A stretch of DNA of 64,000 nucleotides from Dendrobium chrysotoxum (Eukaryota; Streptophyta; Magnoliopsida; Asparagales; Orchidaceae). Shown here piece after piece: positions 47,293 through 59,396 of this stretch (position 1 is its first letter; each line of letters opens with the position of its first letter). Below the pieces are notes generated by a model. That model was not told where the DNA came from and searched no databases. It worked only from the letters and a program-made list of their open reading frames with translations. The DNA lies in contig CM034298.1 of NCBI GenBank assembly GCA_019925795.1, forward strand, positions 25,101,556-25,165,555. The letters are read 5' to 3'. Both the position numbers and the translations under genes were made by a program.

Positions 47293-49012
47293 TGTTGCGA
47301 ATCTGGTTTTAAGGACTATGATTTTGATGATAACAAACCTTCCATTTTTGTTTGAGGTTCTATTCTTTCAGGTTCACAGGAATAATTACAATTCAAGCCA
47401 GCTCAAGATTGAGTCAGTCTGGTTGTGGTTCAGGTTCAATATACTTTTTTATTTTTTTGAGTCAAATGTGATGTAACAAATCCCGAAGCTAAGTAACCAT
47501 GCACACACACACTCAGGGGGAGAGTTTTAGTGAGTTAGAGTTTCTATTTTAAAATTTCATTTAAATCATCCTAGACGATATTCATATCATCTTGGATGAT
47601 CCATTGAAAATAAAAACCCTAATTAGGGTGACCATGTTAAGACGATTTGATTAAGCAGATCATCATTGATGATAGACCCATCGTACAGGACGATATGGTT
47701 AAATTAGAAATTCTCAGCCGCTAGACTGAGTTAAGCAAGTTTTTATTTTTAGAATGTTGGTCTGATCGTCCTTGATGATCCTTTACAATCATACCTAAAT
47801 TAGTCTGGTAATTAAGAAAAGTAATTAATATTTGATTGATACGATCATATTATCTTGGACGATCGCAATATTATCCTGGACGATACATGTAAAATCCTTA
47901 CTATCCAGAGAACTTCACATGGATGACCTGAGAAATCTGCTGGATGATATTCCTGATTTTGAACTAATCGTACATACGATATATATATCATCCTGGATGA
48001 TCAAGTTATTTTGAGATTGTCCAGCATAAGTTACCCTGGACGACCCGAGTTATCTTCTGGACAAAATTTTTGATTTACACTAATCATCCCGGACGATCGT
48101 AAAATTGTATGAGATGATCTAAACAAATTTTGTCTTCTAATCATTTAGAGAAACTATATCGTCCAGGCTGATATATGTGATTTTGTGCTGATCGTACAGG
48201 ACAATCTATCGATCGTCCTGGATTATCTACCAATCGTCCTGGATGATCTTTGACTACCAGTTGAGATTTAGGGTAATTTTTGAGCCCTTTTATTTAAGAT
48301 CTTTTTCTTTCAATCATTGAAAACTTTTGCCACTTTTCTTACCAGAGAGAACCTTGAGTGAGAGAGAGAGAGAGCTAGGGAGAGAGAGACAGAAAGGATC
48401 TTGTGAGGGAGAGTTTGTGAGGTGTTCACAATGGTTGCTCCAAGCAAGGATTTGAGTCTTCTTCTCCGGACGTTGTCTCTTATCTTATTGGTGTCTCTGT
48501 GGAAGGATCATCCACTAGAAGATCCAGGTTCTCTTCCTACTTCAGGAGGAAGCAAAAAGATTCCAGGTTCTCTTCCTACTTCTTGAGGAAGCGAAAGAAG
48601 TCCAGGTTCTCTGCCTCACCGGGTTGGTGGAAAGGAGTTTTGTACAGGCTTCTCCGCCTTGCTGTGGGAGCAGAATGAGAGTCACTTAGTGTTAGTGCAA
48701 TACATAGAGGGGAGGCTCCGGGGAGTGGACGTAGGTCAAGTTGACCGAACCACTATAAAATCTGGTGTGTTCTTTCTGATTATCTTCCACATTTATTTTT
48801 CTGTTGATGATCGTGTGATTGTGATTATTATTTTGTTATGGTTGAACATCTGCACATCATCACAAAACTATAATTATTTTAAAACATTCAAAAAGATTTT
48901 TCTAAATTATTTTTGCTCACAAAATTTTAAAATAACCAATTTACCCCCCCCCCCCCTCTTGGTGAGCCTCGGGACTAGTTCATAAGGGCTTAACATGCCT
49001 AACGAACTTTTA
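47293..49012 (+). repeat. 3' LTR of element E (1720 bp)
   Basis: It starts TGTTGCGAATCTGG and ends GAACTTTTA, followed by the TSD AAACT. Palindrome units run from 47565 to 48247. One pair has lost exactly one 21-bp unit relative to the 5' LTR (near 47766), while the last cluster has three units at 48191, 48212 and 48233. The terminal C tract has grown to 13 (about 48944-48956) from the usual 7. Confidence 0.94.
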
Positions 49013-49017
49013 AAACT

Positions 49018-51960
49018 TTGAGACCATATATAGAATAAGCTTCTAACTTAGAGCTTAAGGTTTTTCCCAACCATCTTAAGTATGCTTTCCTAGGTAAAAA
49101 TTCAACTTTGTATGTAGTCTTTTTACAAGATTAGAATAAGAATTGGAAAGTAAATTAATTAAAGTTTTAAGAGAATTTCAGAAAACTTTTGGTTGGACTG
49201 TTATTGATATTAAAGGAATTAGCCCTTTGATCTGTATGCATTGAATTTTAATAGAAGCTAATTCAATATCAAAAGCTGATCCTCAAAGAAGAATAAACCC
49301 TTCCATGAAAGATGCTGTCAAAAAGGAGATACTTAAATGGCTTAATGCTAGGATTATCTATCTTATTTCAGACAGTTCTTAGCTATGCCCTATTCATTAT
49401 GTTCCTAAAAAGGGTGGCTTGACTGTAATATCTAGTGAAAATAATAAACTTAGTCCTACTAGAATTGTGACTAGTTAGAGAATTTGCCTAGACTATAGGA
49501 AGCTAAATAAGGCCACTAAAAAAGATCATTTTCCTTTGCCTATTCATGATCAGAAGTTAGATAGGTTAATAAGATATTCTTTTTACTATTTTTTTAGATG
49601 AATATTAAGAGTAACACTATATTCCTATAGCTCCTACAGACTAAGATAAGACTACCTTCACCTATTCTTATGGGACATTTGCCTTTAGGAGAATGCCTTT
49701 TGGTCTTTCTAATGCTCCTGCTACTTTTCAAAAATGTATGATGTCAATTTATTCAAATTTAATTAAGCAAAGCATTGAAATACTTATGGACGACTTCTCT
49801 ATTTTTGGCACTATGTTTGATTTCTATCTTGAGCATTTATCTTTTGTATTGAAAATATATGTAGAAACAAATTTAATTCTAAATCAAAAAAATATCAATT
49901 TATGGTGACTGAGGGAATTGTCTTAGGGCATAAAATTTTTAAAGGAGGGTTAGTAGTAGATATTACAGAAATACAAGTAATTGAGAAACTAACTCCTCTG
50001 ACTTCTATAAAGGAATAAGGAGTTTGTTAAGGTATATATGATTTAATAGAATATTTATAAAGGACTTCTCCAAAGTTTTAAAACCTGTAAGTCATTTATT
50101 AGAGAAGGATATTCCTTTTATTTTTGATATTGCATGTCTTGAAGCTTTTAATACTTTGAAATGGCATTTGATTATTGCTCTAGTTATTATTGCTCTTGAT
50201 TGGTCCTAACCTTTTATAGATATGTGTGATGGATGTGATTTTACTATTGGTGCTATTCTTGGTCAAAAGCAATATAAGAAATTTCATGTCTTTTTTTATG
50301 CTAGTTGAACCTTAAATTTTCAAAGTATAATTATTCAACCACTGAAAAAGAATCACTAGTAATTATTTTTTTTCTTTGACAAGTTTAGATCATATTTGAT
50401 TGGTACAAATGTAATTATTTACACTTATCATTCTATAATCAAATACCTTATTTCAAATAAAGACACCAAACCATGATTGGTCAGGTTGATTCTTTTATTA
50501 TAAGAATTTGATGTAGAAATTTTAGCTAGGAAAGAAACTAAAAATCATATTACTGATTAACTTTCTAGATTTTCAAAAGAAGAGCATGTATCTAATGAGC
50601 TTGAAATTAATGAGTTTTTTTTTGTGATGAGCAATTATTCACTTTATATTTGAATAGACTACCATGTCATTCTAATAGTTTAAATTTTATTGTTATTGGT
50701 ATACTTCCATTTGATTTATCATCTATTAAGAAAAGGAAGTTCTTGCATGATACCAAATATTTTTTTTAGATAAACCATATTTATTTATGGCTTGTAATGA
50801 CCAAATTATTAGGAAATGTGTCACCGAGGAAGAAGTAGAACCAAGAATTAGGGATTGTCATGATTCTCATTATGGAGGGTATTTTGAAGGACTTAGAACT
50901 ACATTTAAGATCCTCCAATCTAGATTTTACTGACCTGCTCAGTTTAAGGATGTTAATGATTATGTTAGAAAATGTGATCAATGCCAAAGAATAGATAATA
51001 CTTCTAGAAGAAATGAAATGCTATTGATATACATTTTAGAGATTGAGCTATTTGATATTTGGGGATTGGATTTTATAGGACCATTTGTGCAATCCCATAG
51101 ATGCTAATATATACCTATTACTATTAACTATGTATCTAAATGGATTGAAGGACTGGCAACCCCAAGAACTGATGCTCATGTTATGCTTAAATTTAATATA
51201 TATATATGTATTCTAGATTTGGGATGACTATAGTTTTAATAAATGATGGGGGAAATCATTTTTGTAATAAGAGAGTAGAAATAACATTAAGAAAATATGG
51301 TACTCAGCATAGGGTTGCAATAGCTTATCATCCCCAAAATAGTGGCCAAGATAAAATAAGTAATATGGAGATTAAAATAATTTTAGAAAAAATTATTAGT
51401 TTTAATAGGAATGATTGGGCTCTTAAATTAGATGATGCATTATGGGCCTTTAAAACTACTTTTAAGACTCTTATTAGAATGTCTCCCTATATGTTAGTCT
51501 TTAGAAAAGCTTGTCATCTTCTTATAGAATTAAAGCATAAGCCATTTTAGGTTGTTAAAAAATTAAATTTCAATCTTAAGGGAATAGAAGTAAAAAGATT
51601 AATATAGTTAAATGAATTGAAAGAATTTATAAATTAAGCTTATGAAAATGCTAAGATTTATAAAGATAAAATTAATGAAATGGCATGGTTTTAAGCTTCT
51701 AAAGAAAGAATTCATCTCTATATAGAATGTTTTCCTTTTTAATTCTAGACTTAAACTATTTTCAGGAAAACTAAAATCCAGGTTGTCAGGACAATTCTCT
51801 ATTAAGAAAGCATTTCTTTATGGACTTTTTAAATCCAGGATAAGAAAAGTTTGTATATTTTTGAAGTTAATGGCCATAGACTGAAGCCTTATTTAGGTGG
51901 ACACATTAAGTGACTGAGAAATATACCTGAGTTGGTTCATCCTCAAATAGAATAATTGGT
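49018..51960 (+). pseudogene. Athila-like gypsy pol of J2 (RT, RNase H, integrase), decayed
   Basis: RT shows CLDYRKLNKATKKDHFPLP (about 49490), MPFGLSNAPATFQKCMMSIYS (49693 on) and the catalytic MDDFSIFG (about 49786), with YXDD as M-DD. RNase H begins near 50215 (DMCDGCDFTIGAILGQ). The integrase zinc region keeps CDQCQR (about 50973). The core has GLDFIGPF and INDGGNHFCN, but the usual GQAE reads GQDK, so the third acidic residue appears lost. VNGHRLKPYLGG near 51870 is the typical pol C-terminus. Stops and frameshifts are frequent. The strand and order match an Athila-type element. Confidence 0.85.
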
Positions 51961-53058
51961 ATAGTCTTGCTGAAGACTATAAACTTTGTGCTGATGGGAG
52001 GCGACCCACTTCTGTTTGAAGCTCCTTTATGTTATTTAGTTCTTTTTTATTTTTTAGTTCTTTTCTTAAGTGTGGTTTCATTATTTGGGTAATTTTATTT
52101 TATTTTTAGTTATGACAGTTTACTGTTAGTTTGCAATGTATTCTATTATTTATGTTTGATTAAATATTTAAATTGTTGTTAACTGTCCTGTATAGATACT
52201 TGCATATTAATTAATTACTTAGCCAAATTAAAAATAATAATTAAAAATTATGTAATATTGGGATAATTATAAAATCCTAAATGATAGTTTGAATGAACAT
52301 AATAATTTATAATTTGAAAACTTAATAATTAACTAATTTAGATCACTTAAGCTATTGACTTATTTTATAATGTAGAAACTATACACTAAGACATTGATCA
52401 CTAAATTGAAAAATGAATAGTTAAGTTTAAAGAATAGATGTTAGTAGCTTAAATTTGGAGGATCATAGTAAACTTGCAAATGGAACTAGCAATCTTATTA
52501 AATTAATTAAGATTACAAGAGGATGAAAGTAAAAATTGATATTCAAAATAATTAAGTACGTACTTCACAAGTATTAAAGGAAAGAAAAATGTGAAAACAC
52601 AAAAATAAAATATTTGATAAAGGAAAAGATTAGTACATTCAAAAATTGGTATAAGTTAAAGTTTAAATTTAATTACATCCTAACATTTAAATAAAATGGA
52701 TAAAGTAAGTGAACTAGTATATGTGATGGTGCACTAATAAATTTTTTATTCAACCACAAGCTAATTAATCCCTATACACATTATTCATTTCCATATTCAA
52801 AATATCAATTTTATACTTATAAACATAGTGGATAAATTCATAATGAGAAATGGCAAAGGTGAGTGATTGGGATAGATGTTATGATTTTTCAAATTAAAAT
52901 TATAACTTTATTTATTCAAAATTATTTTAAGACTGTGATATATTATCTTACATTTTAATAATTTTAATATATCAATTTTTTACTTTGGCTATTAAATGAA
53001 CAATGTGTGAAATTTATTATTGTTTGATGACAAGAAAGAGTTTAAGATGGGGATAATT
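51961..53058 (+). other. J2 spacer; 3' ORF absent
   Basis: The landmark GACTATAAACTTTGTGCTGATGGGAGGCGACCCA is followed almost at once by sequence homologous to the J1 spacer. The 2.3 kb between landmark and spacer in J1, including its leader and 3' ORF, is missing. A purine-rich GATGGGGATAATT (53046-53058) stands before the LTR. No hAT copy is present here. Confidence 0.6.
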
Positions 53059-53690
53059 TGTTAAGTGTAAATTATGTACTATTTATTAAATTTAAATTCA
53101 GGAAAGGTATTATTTTAGTTGTATTTGTACTGGAAATGTTCAAAAAATGATAAAAATTATAAGTGTTGAGCAGCATCGCAATGCCAGCATATATCATGTT
53201 GCAGCACCAAGATCAACTAAATTGAGGTGCCAATTTTAGATATTGAAGTACCCACTATATCTATCATTTAGCATCGTGGTGATGCAAAGGTTAATGTCAC
53301 AATGCCTCACAATACCGCAGTGCCTGAAATTCAGCACCGTAGTATTAGAGCCTCTGGAAAAAATTCTTGTTGGAGCTCAATGCCTTTTAATGCCTCAACA
53401 CTGGATTCCCAATTCAAGCAACATAGTGCTCAAATTTTGGAGCACCATGGTGGAGTAGTTGCTAAAGATGAGAAGTAATGCGGACTCAGTAAAAAGATGC
53501 ACCATTTTAATTAGTAATTATACCATATCAGCTAGCGTCATTGGGGATCCAACATTACAACATCAAGGTGCTAGTTCATTTCTCATCGCTATGATGCTAC
53601 CTCATCAAGCGCTACGGCATCTGAACCCATCCATGTACTTCTTATAAATAATTTTTTGGTGATATTATTTAGTGAGTTCAATCACTTGAG
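53059..53690 (+). repeat. LTR of gypsy J2, left part
   Basis: It starts TGTTAAGTGTAAATTATG and is alignable with 15031-15660. It is rich in GCAC/GTGC words, for example GGAGCACCATGGTGGAG and AGCATCGTGGTGATGC. The similarity stops at ATCACTTGAG (53681-53690), where minus-strand copia G begins. Confidence 0.65.
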
Positions 53691-54417
53691 TGAGTTCAAT
53701 ATAGGATGTCAATCCTTGGTGAACTATCCCTAGGCACACCAAGAGGGTGGTGAATTGGTAGTTTTAAAAAAACTTATTATAAACACAAAACTATATTTTA
53801 ATTTTTTTGGATTTTTAATAATTTAAAACATAACAAAATTATCACCCAATGCCAAATCAGAATTATGAAATAAAATTTTTAATTATGATGATAATGAATA
53901 GCTCAACTCAATATATCATCAAATAAATAATTTTTTACTATGCAATTTCTAGAAAATTAAAGTGCAGAAAAGTAAATTGTAGAAAATTAAAAAACCAGAA
54001 ATAACACCCCATAATTTTATAGTGGTTCTATCAAATAAATACATACGTCTACTCCCCAAAGTCCTCCTCTCTGAGTATTACATTAAAACTTTTGTGTCTT
54101 TCCTTTAGCCCCCACAGCTAGGTAGAGAATCCCTTACAATATTTCCACTAACCCTATGTGGCAGAGAGCCTTAACCTCTTTTTCACCCTCCTAGTGAAGA
54201 CAGAGAACCCACTCCTTTTTTTCCCTCCTTATGAAGGCAGAGAACCTTGCACTCCCTTTTCACCCTCTTGGTGAAGGTAGAGAACCTCAACGATCTTCGA
54301 GCTAATGATCTTCATCCTAGAGCCACCCATGAAAAACACTTGGAGGAAATAAGACAGAAGCTTGCTCAGAGTAATCGTGTGAAAATCCCTCACGCTCCTC
54401 CCTCACACAAAAACTGA
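53691..54417 (-). repeat. LTR of copia element G, minus strand (left copy)
   Basis: Its reverse complement carries the conserved CCAATTCACCACCCTCTTGGTG and GGGATAGTTCACCAAGG phrases that close the copia LTRs here. Tandem units with AGAGAACC and a TTCACC...GGTGAA type inverted repeat follow (about 54150-54290). It is homologous to 62919-63700. The outer end begins about TGAGTT on the minus strand at 53691. The limit at 54417 is where homology to the other copy stops. Confidence 0.65.
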
Positions 54418-54429
54418 AGGCAAAGAACC

Positions 54430-56438
54430 TTGCAATCCAGGATCCCTAGTTTGTGATTTTGATGATGATAAACATTATTGATTAAATTATTATTTTTCTC
54501 TATAAATATTTTGGATATTCCTTTTATCTGTGAGCACTAACATTACAGTTGAAATATACACTTCTTAAGGGTATTGGGAGCTCAAGACTGGGTAGAATAT
54601 GATATCAAGTAAAAGGGTCTGTACTTTTATTTTTCTATTTTCTATTTTTTGAGTTTGACTATATAAGAATGTATGCAATTGGGTGATCATGCACATAGAC
54701 ACAGGGGGAGTGAGACAAATTTAAAGTTAAAATTTTGTACTAATCATACTATACAACTTATAATTGCACTGTAAAATCAGTTATATAGAGAACGAGCTTA
54801 ATAGCTATTTAAATAATTAGTTTCTATAAACTAATCATGCTATATGATCTAGATCCTACTATAAGATTCATTACGATTTGAAAACCCTGGCTAATAGATA
54901 ATGTAAGTAAGATATTCAAAATTTAAATTTTAAACTAATCATACTATATGATGTAATTATACTATATAAAAATTTAAAATCTTACTTAAATTAATCCCCA
55001 TAATTAGTTCATTAAATTATGGTTTAATTAATGATAGAAAATCATGTTGTAAGATCTTTATCATACCGTATAATTGGTAGGGATAAAATTTAGTCATAAC
55101 AAAGATCGTACCAAATGAAACTATAATTTTTGAACTTATTATGTTGTATGATATTCATATCATACTCAATAACCAACTTGAAATCAACTAACCATATTAT
55201 ACGATGAGAGCAATACGGGACAATTGACAAAGTCAATTTCCAATCATCTCAGGAAATGTCCTGTATGAATAGAGAGAAAGAAAATAGATCATACTGGATG
55301 ATTATTGGATCATACTATACGATGTGTTCAAAAAGTTGAACAGTTCATTTAAACATTTATTTGCATCATACTATATAGGTCTAGTTTTTGAACTGATTGT
55401 ACTCTATGAACTCCAGTCATACTGTACTAACAGTGATGACCAACTTAAATTTTTAGGGTTTCTTGCAGCCTAATACTTAAGCAATATTTTTGGAATCTCT
55501 TAAAAAAAGGGATTGTGTTACTACTGAAGGAACTCTAAGAGAGGTTCTTTAAGAGAAAATTAGGGTTTGAGAGGAAGGAGAAGGTGAGGTTGAGCGTGAG
55601 GGAGAAGTAGAGTGAGGGGATCACATGGTTACTCTGGGCTAGCCACACCCTTGCCCATCATATGACCTCGGTGAGTCTTTGAAGGATCACTTAGGAGAGA
55701 GGCTTCAAAGTCAAGTCCTCGAGGTACTCTATCTTCTCTAGGAGGGAGAAAAAGATTGGAGGTACTTTGCCTTCTCCAAGAGGGAGAAAATGATTGGAGG
55801 TATGTTGCCTTTTCTAGGAGAGAGAAAATGCTTTGGGTTCTCTGCCTTCTCTAGGAGGGAGAAAATGATTCAAGTTTTGTTGCCATCACCAGGGAAGGTG
55901 ACATAGCTTCAAGCACTCTATTGTAATAGGTTTAGTGAAAGTGAGTCGGTAAGGGCTTCTCCACCTTTCTGTGGAAGTAAAAGGAGAGTCACTTTGTGTT
56001 AGTGCAATACCTAGAGTGGAGGACTCCGAGGAGTGGACGTGGGTCAAGTTTGACCGAACAACTACAAAATTTCTGGTGTGCTTTTTTCATTTTCAATATT
56101 TTTATTTTTTTTAACAATTTTCTTTCTTTGTATGTTGAGTTTATTAGTTTCAATCTTATCAATAACCTGCACTGAGTTTAAAACTTTTTGTTATAAGAAT
56201 ATTTGCATGTGTTAAAAAAGAAAAATAATAATAAATTTTATATGAATTGCTTCCACATGTTATTTTGAGTAATCTATGTAAATCAAGTTTGTATGTTGTT
56301 TTGTGGCTAATGAAAAAAGTAGTATTCTTGCTTAGGGATTTCTTTAAATTACCCATTCACCCCCCCCCCCCCCCCCCCCCCCCCCTTGGTGCACCTCAGG
56401 ATAGTTCTATGAGGTTTAACAACCTTATCAAACTTTCA
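54430..56438 (+). repeat. Copia-type LTR I (second subfamily), about 2 kb, plus strand
   Basis: The start resembles TTGCAATCC...GATTTTGATGATGATAAAC, similar to the E LTR opening, and the end is AACTTTCA. The U3 part has many ATCATACTATAYGAT-type palindromes (about 54744-55440), including a 21-bp-spaced pair near 55285. Six tandem hairpin units with CTTCTC-TAGGAG-GGAGAA arms span about 55704-55995. CTACAAAATTTCTGG replaces CACTATAAAATCTGG. A 26-base C run precedes the end. It lies inside the minus-strand G element; no clear TSD is found and the left edge is uncertain. Confidence 0.72.
56360..56385 (+). repeat. Poly-C tract (26 C) near the LTR end
   Basis: The C run follows CCCATTCA, the position where most LTRs of this group have C7 and the E 3' LTR has C13. 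Confidence 0.9.
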
Positions 56439-56703
56439 GTGATGTCCTTGATTGAGTGAAAGGAAGTTTTGATTTTCTTTCCTAGTTGGCAGGCATCACA
56501 ATGGTGGTCCTTAGAGAATTCTAGTTTGGGTATGCCTCTAACTAGGTCCTTTTGGACTATTTTTCTAAGAGTTTTCATGCTTGCATGGCATAGTATCCTA
56601 TGCTATAGCTAGAATTCATCAACAATTATTTTTAAGCATAAGAAACTAGTAAATTGAATATAATTCAAATCAAGCATGCAAACATTATTAATCCTTTTCC
56701 TCC
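56439..56703 (-). pseudogene. Copia element G pol fragment (pre-integrase)
   Basis: On the minus strand this reads GKRINNVCMLDLNYIQF, then ILCHASMKTLRKIVQKDLVRGIPKLEFSKDHHCDACQLGKKIKTSFHSIKDIT, matching the same segment of A and B. It is cut by LTR I at 56438 and by the LINE at about 56703. The rest of integrase, RT and RNase H is missing. Confidence 0.82.
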
Positions 56704-59396
56704 TCCATCTATGTGGTTGGGCCTGATGGTTTTACTACCAATTTTTTTTAAAAAGTTTGGTTTATTATTTAAGATGATTTATATGCTGCTATTTTGGATT
56801 TCTTTAAGGGTAATACTATTCCTATGTTTTTTTCTAGTACTACTATTGTGCTTATTCCTAAGAAAGTGGCTGCTAATAAATGGGATGACTTTCATCCTAT
56901 TAGTCTATATTCTTTCTTTAGTAAACTAATTTACAAAATTTTAATGCATCGATTATCCCCTTTGCTTTATAAAATTATTTCTCCTTACCAAATGAGCTTT
57001 GTTAAAGGTAGAGCTATTACTGATAACATCCTTTTGGCTCAAGAAATCATTCAAGACCTTGACCTCAAAGTGAGAGGTGGTAACATCATTTTTAAATTAG
57101 ACATTGCTAAAGCCTATGATAACATCAACTAGAATTTTTTGTACCACATTTTACATCTTTTTGGTTTTAATTCTACTTTCATTAGTTTGATCCAAAATTG
57201 TATTGAAGGTTCCTATTTTTTGATTATTGTGAATGGCAAAAGCAAAGGTTTTTTAAAATCTGCACATGGTATTAGACAAGGTGATCTTATCTCTCTTGCT
57301 TTTTTTATAATCACTGTTGAGTACTTATCTAAAGGTCTTACCCACCTCTATGAAACTAACCCGAACCTTTACTTTAGAACTTCAGGTGTTTTGCCTATTT
57401 CCCATTTATGTTTTGCTGATGTTGTTATTATTTTTTCTAATGGTTTTGTGAATAATGTTAGTATGCTTATCAATTTCTTAAATAATTTTGAACTTTTGAG
57501 TGGATTAAATCTGAATAGAAATAAATATTGTTTCATCCCTGCTAAAAATTTACCAACTGATCGCATTAATGTCATTAAAGGTATTTCTAGCTTAAAACAA
57601 AGTTCTCTACCTTTAAAATATTTGGTTGTCCCTCTTTTTAAATGTTGTAAAAAATCTTTTCTTTTTGATGATCTCATAACTTCTGTGCAGAATAGACTTA
57701 ACTCTTGGGAATATAATTTCTTAGCTTTGGTGGTAGATTGGTGTTGATTAAAAGTGTTCTATGTTCTTTACCTATTTATATCTTTCAAACTATTCAGCCT
57801 ACTAATGCGGTTTGTGAAAGAATTGAAAATTTTATGAACAAGTTTTTCTGGAGAGGGAAAAGTGATAGTTCTAAAATATTATGGGTGTCTTGGAAGAAGT
57901 ATTGTGGTGTTTTGGAGGAAGGTGCTATGGGGTGTAAGAATATGGCTAATTTAGCCCATGCTTTTTCTTTTAAACTCTGGTTTAATTTTTGTGGTAAAAC
58001 TAGTCTTTGTTCTAAGTTTATATTTTCTAAATACTGTGTTGGTAACCACCCTACCGTTTGTACTTATAAAAATGTGATTCTAGAATTTGGAAAAGACTTT
58101 GCAATATCAAATGGGAAGTCAAACCCCATATTCATTAGGGCATTGGCTGCGCTAATGTGTTCTTTTGGCAGGACCAATATTTGAATCAAACATCTATTGA
58201 TCAGATGCTCCATTCGGTTTCTACCTCTGCTACCAAGATAAACTATTTTATTACCAATAATTATTGGGATTATTTGAAACTAGCTCAAGTTATTCCTAAA
58301 CCTATTATTATTAAAACCATAGAAATTCCTTTGAATACTGATGATGAGGATCGTTTGTTGTGTAATATTGCTAATAATGGTATAGTTTGTATTAAGGATG
58401 CTTGGAATAATTTTAGGACCAAACATCCTTACTCTTAAGTTTTTCCTATGTTATGGCATAAAAGCATTCCTACTACTATTGCTACTTTCATCTGGAGGAT
58501 CATGCATAATTATGTGGGTACTAATGAGCTTTTAATGAAAAGAGGCTTAATTTTGGCTTCGAAGTGTCAATGTTGTTATCATACTGAGAATATGCATCAT
58601 GTTTTTATTTCTGGGCGTATTGCTTCTAGAATTTGGATTCATTTTGAGGACATTTTCAAACTTAATCATTATAAGGGGGAATATTTCTATCAAGGATATC
58701 TTTCACCTGTGGTTTACAAATTCTCGAGGTCATATTACCAATCTTATTCCTTGTCCTATTATTTGGTACCACTGGATGGCTAGGAATAACTCTATTTTTA
58801 AAAAAATTACTATGAATCATGATCAAATTATTAGAAATATTAAAGATAAAGTTAGTACATTATTTAATGTCAATCTTTTAAATTCTAAGAATTTTAAAGG
58901 TTCTTTTCATGTGGCTAAAGATTTGTGTTTAGTTCTTCATGAAAAGTATAATAATAATGGTCCTAAGTTGATTTATTGGATTAAACCTCCTCAAAACATG
59001 TTCAAGCTTAATACTGATGGTTCCGTCAAAGGGGAAATGTATGGTTGTGGTGGTATCATTCGTGACTATAATGGTAATTTTGTGAGTGCTTATGCTAGCC
59101 CTCTTCTTAAATGCTCTGTTATATTTTCTAAACTTTCTGTTATCATCTTTGGTTTGCAATTATGTCTTTCTCTTGGTCTGGTTAATATATGGATTGAAGT
59201 GGATGCTTTACACATGCTCGTCTGCCTCAAAAGTAATGATGAAAAGAGTTGTAGTCCTGAGTTATTTTATCTTATTAGGGGAATTAAGCAACTTCTTATC
59301 TTCTTTAATGTGAAGTTAACTAATATTCATAGAGAAGGAAATGCTTGTGCTGATTTTCTTGCTAATCATGGGTCTAAACTACTTTTTTTATTCTGA
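56703..59396 (+). pseudogene. LINE ORF2 remnant: reverse transcriptase, zf-RVT, RNase H
   Basis: RT motifs are readable: TTIVLIPKKVAANKWDDFHPIS, then SFVKGRAITDNILLAQE, KLDIAKAYD and GIRQGDLIS. The catalytic box reads CFADVVIIF, where FADD is expected, so the second Asp is Val. TAG at 57130 stands for the expected Trp. Frameshifts near 57745 and 58190, a stop at 58436 and a shift near 58780 follow. The zf-RVT-like region includes MLWHKSIPTTIATFIWR and CQCCYHTENMHHVF. RNase H starts LNTDGSVKGEMYGCGGIIRD and ends NACADFLANHGSK; the usual AEL is SKL, so the catalytic Glu appears lost. The enzyme is dead. Confidence 0.87.

Larger units (their letters stand above)
38965..49012 (+). mobile_element. 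Copia element E, full-length (10,048 bp), TSD AAACT
   Basis: The 5' LTR (38965-40642), PBS, gag, pol, spacer, partial leader, PPT and 3' LTR (47293-49012) are all present. AAACT duplications lie at 38960-38964 and 49013-49017. It is the same broad family as A and B but clearly diverged. The third ORF is absent although leader palindromes remain. Terminal dinucleotides are altered at both outer ends (TA...TA instead of TG...CA). It is inserted in the gypsy J2 pol. Confidence 0.96.
38889..53690 (+). mobile_element. Gypsy element J2 (Athila-like), 5'-truncated, split by copia element E
   Basis: A short left piece (38889-38964, containing VEKFETL) joins across element E to 49018, where LRPYIE*ASNLELKVFPNHLKYAFLGKNSTL continues. 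That is the conserved stretch just before RT in Athila-type pol. RT, RNase H, integrase, spacer and the start of the 3' LTR follow. Gag and protease are missing. J2 lacks the 3' ORF present in J1. Its LTR is cut at 53690 by the minus-strand G complex and appears to resume near 63701. Confidence 0.78.
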
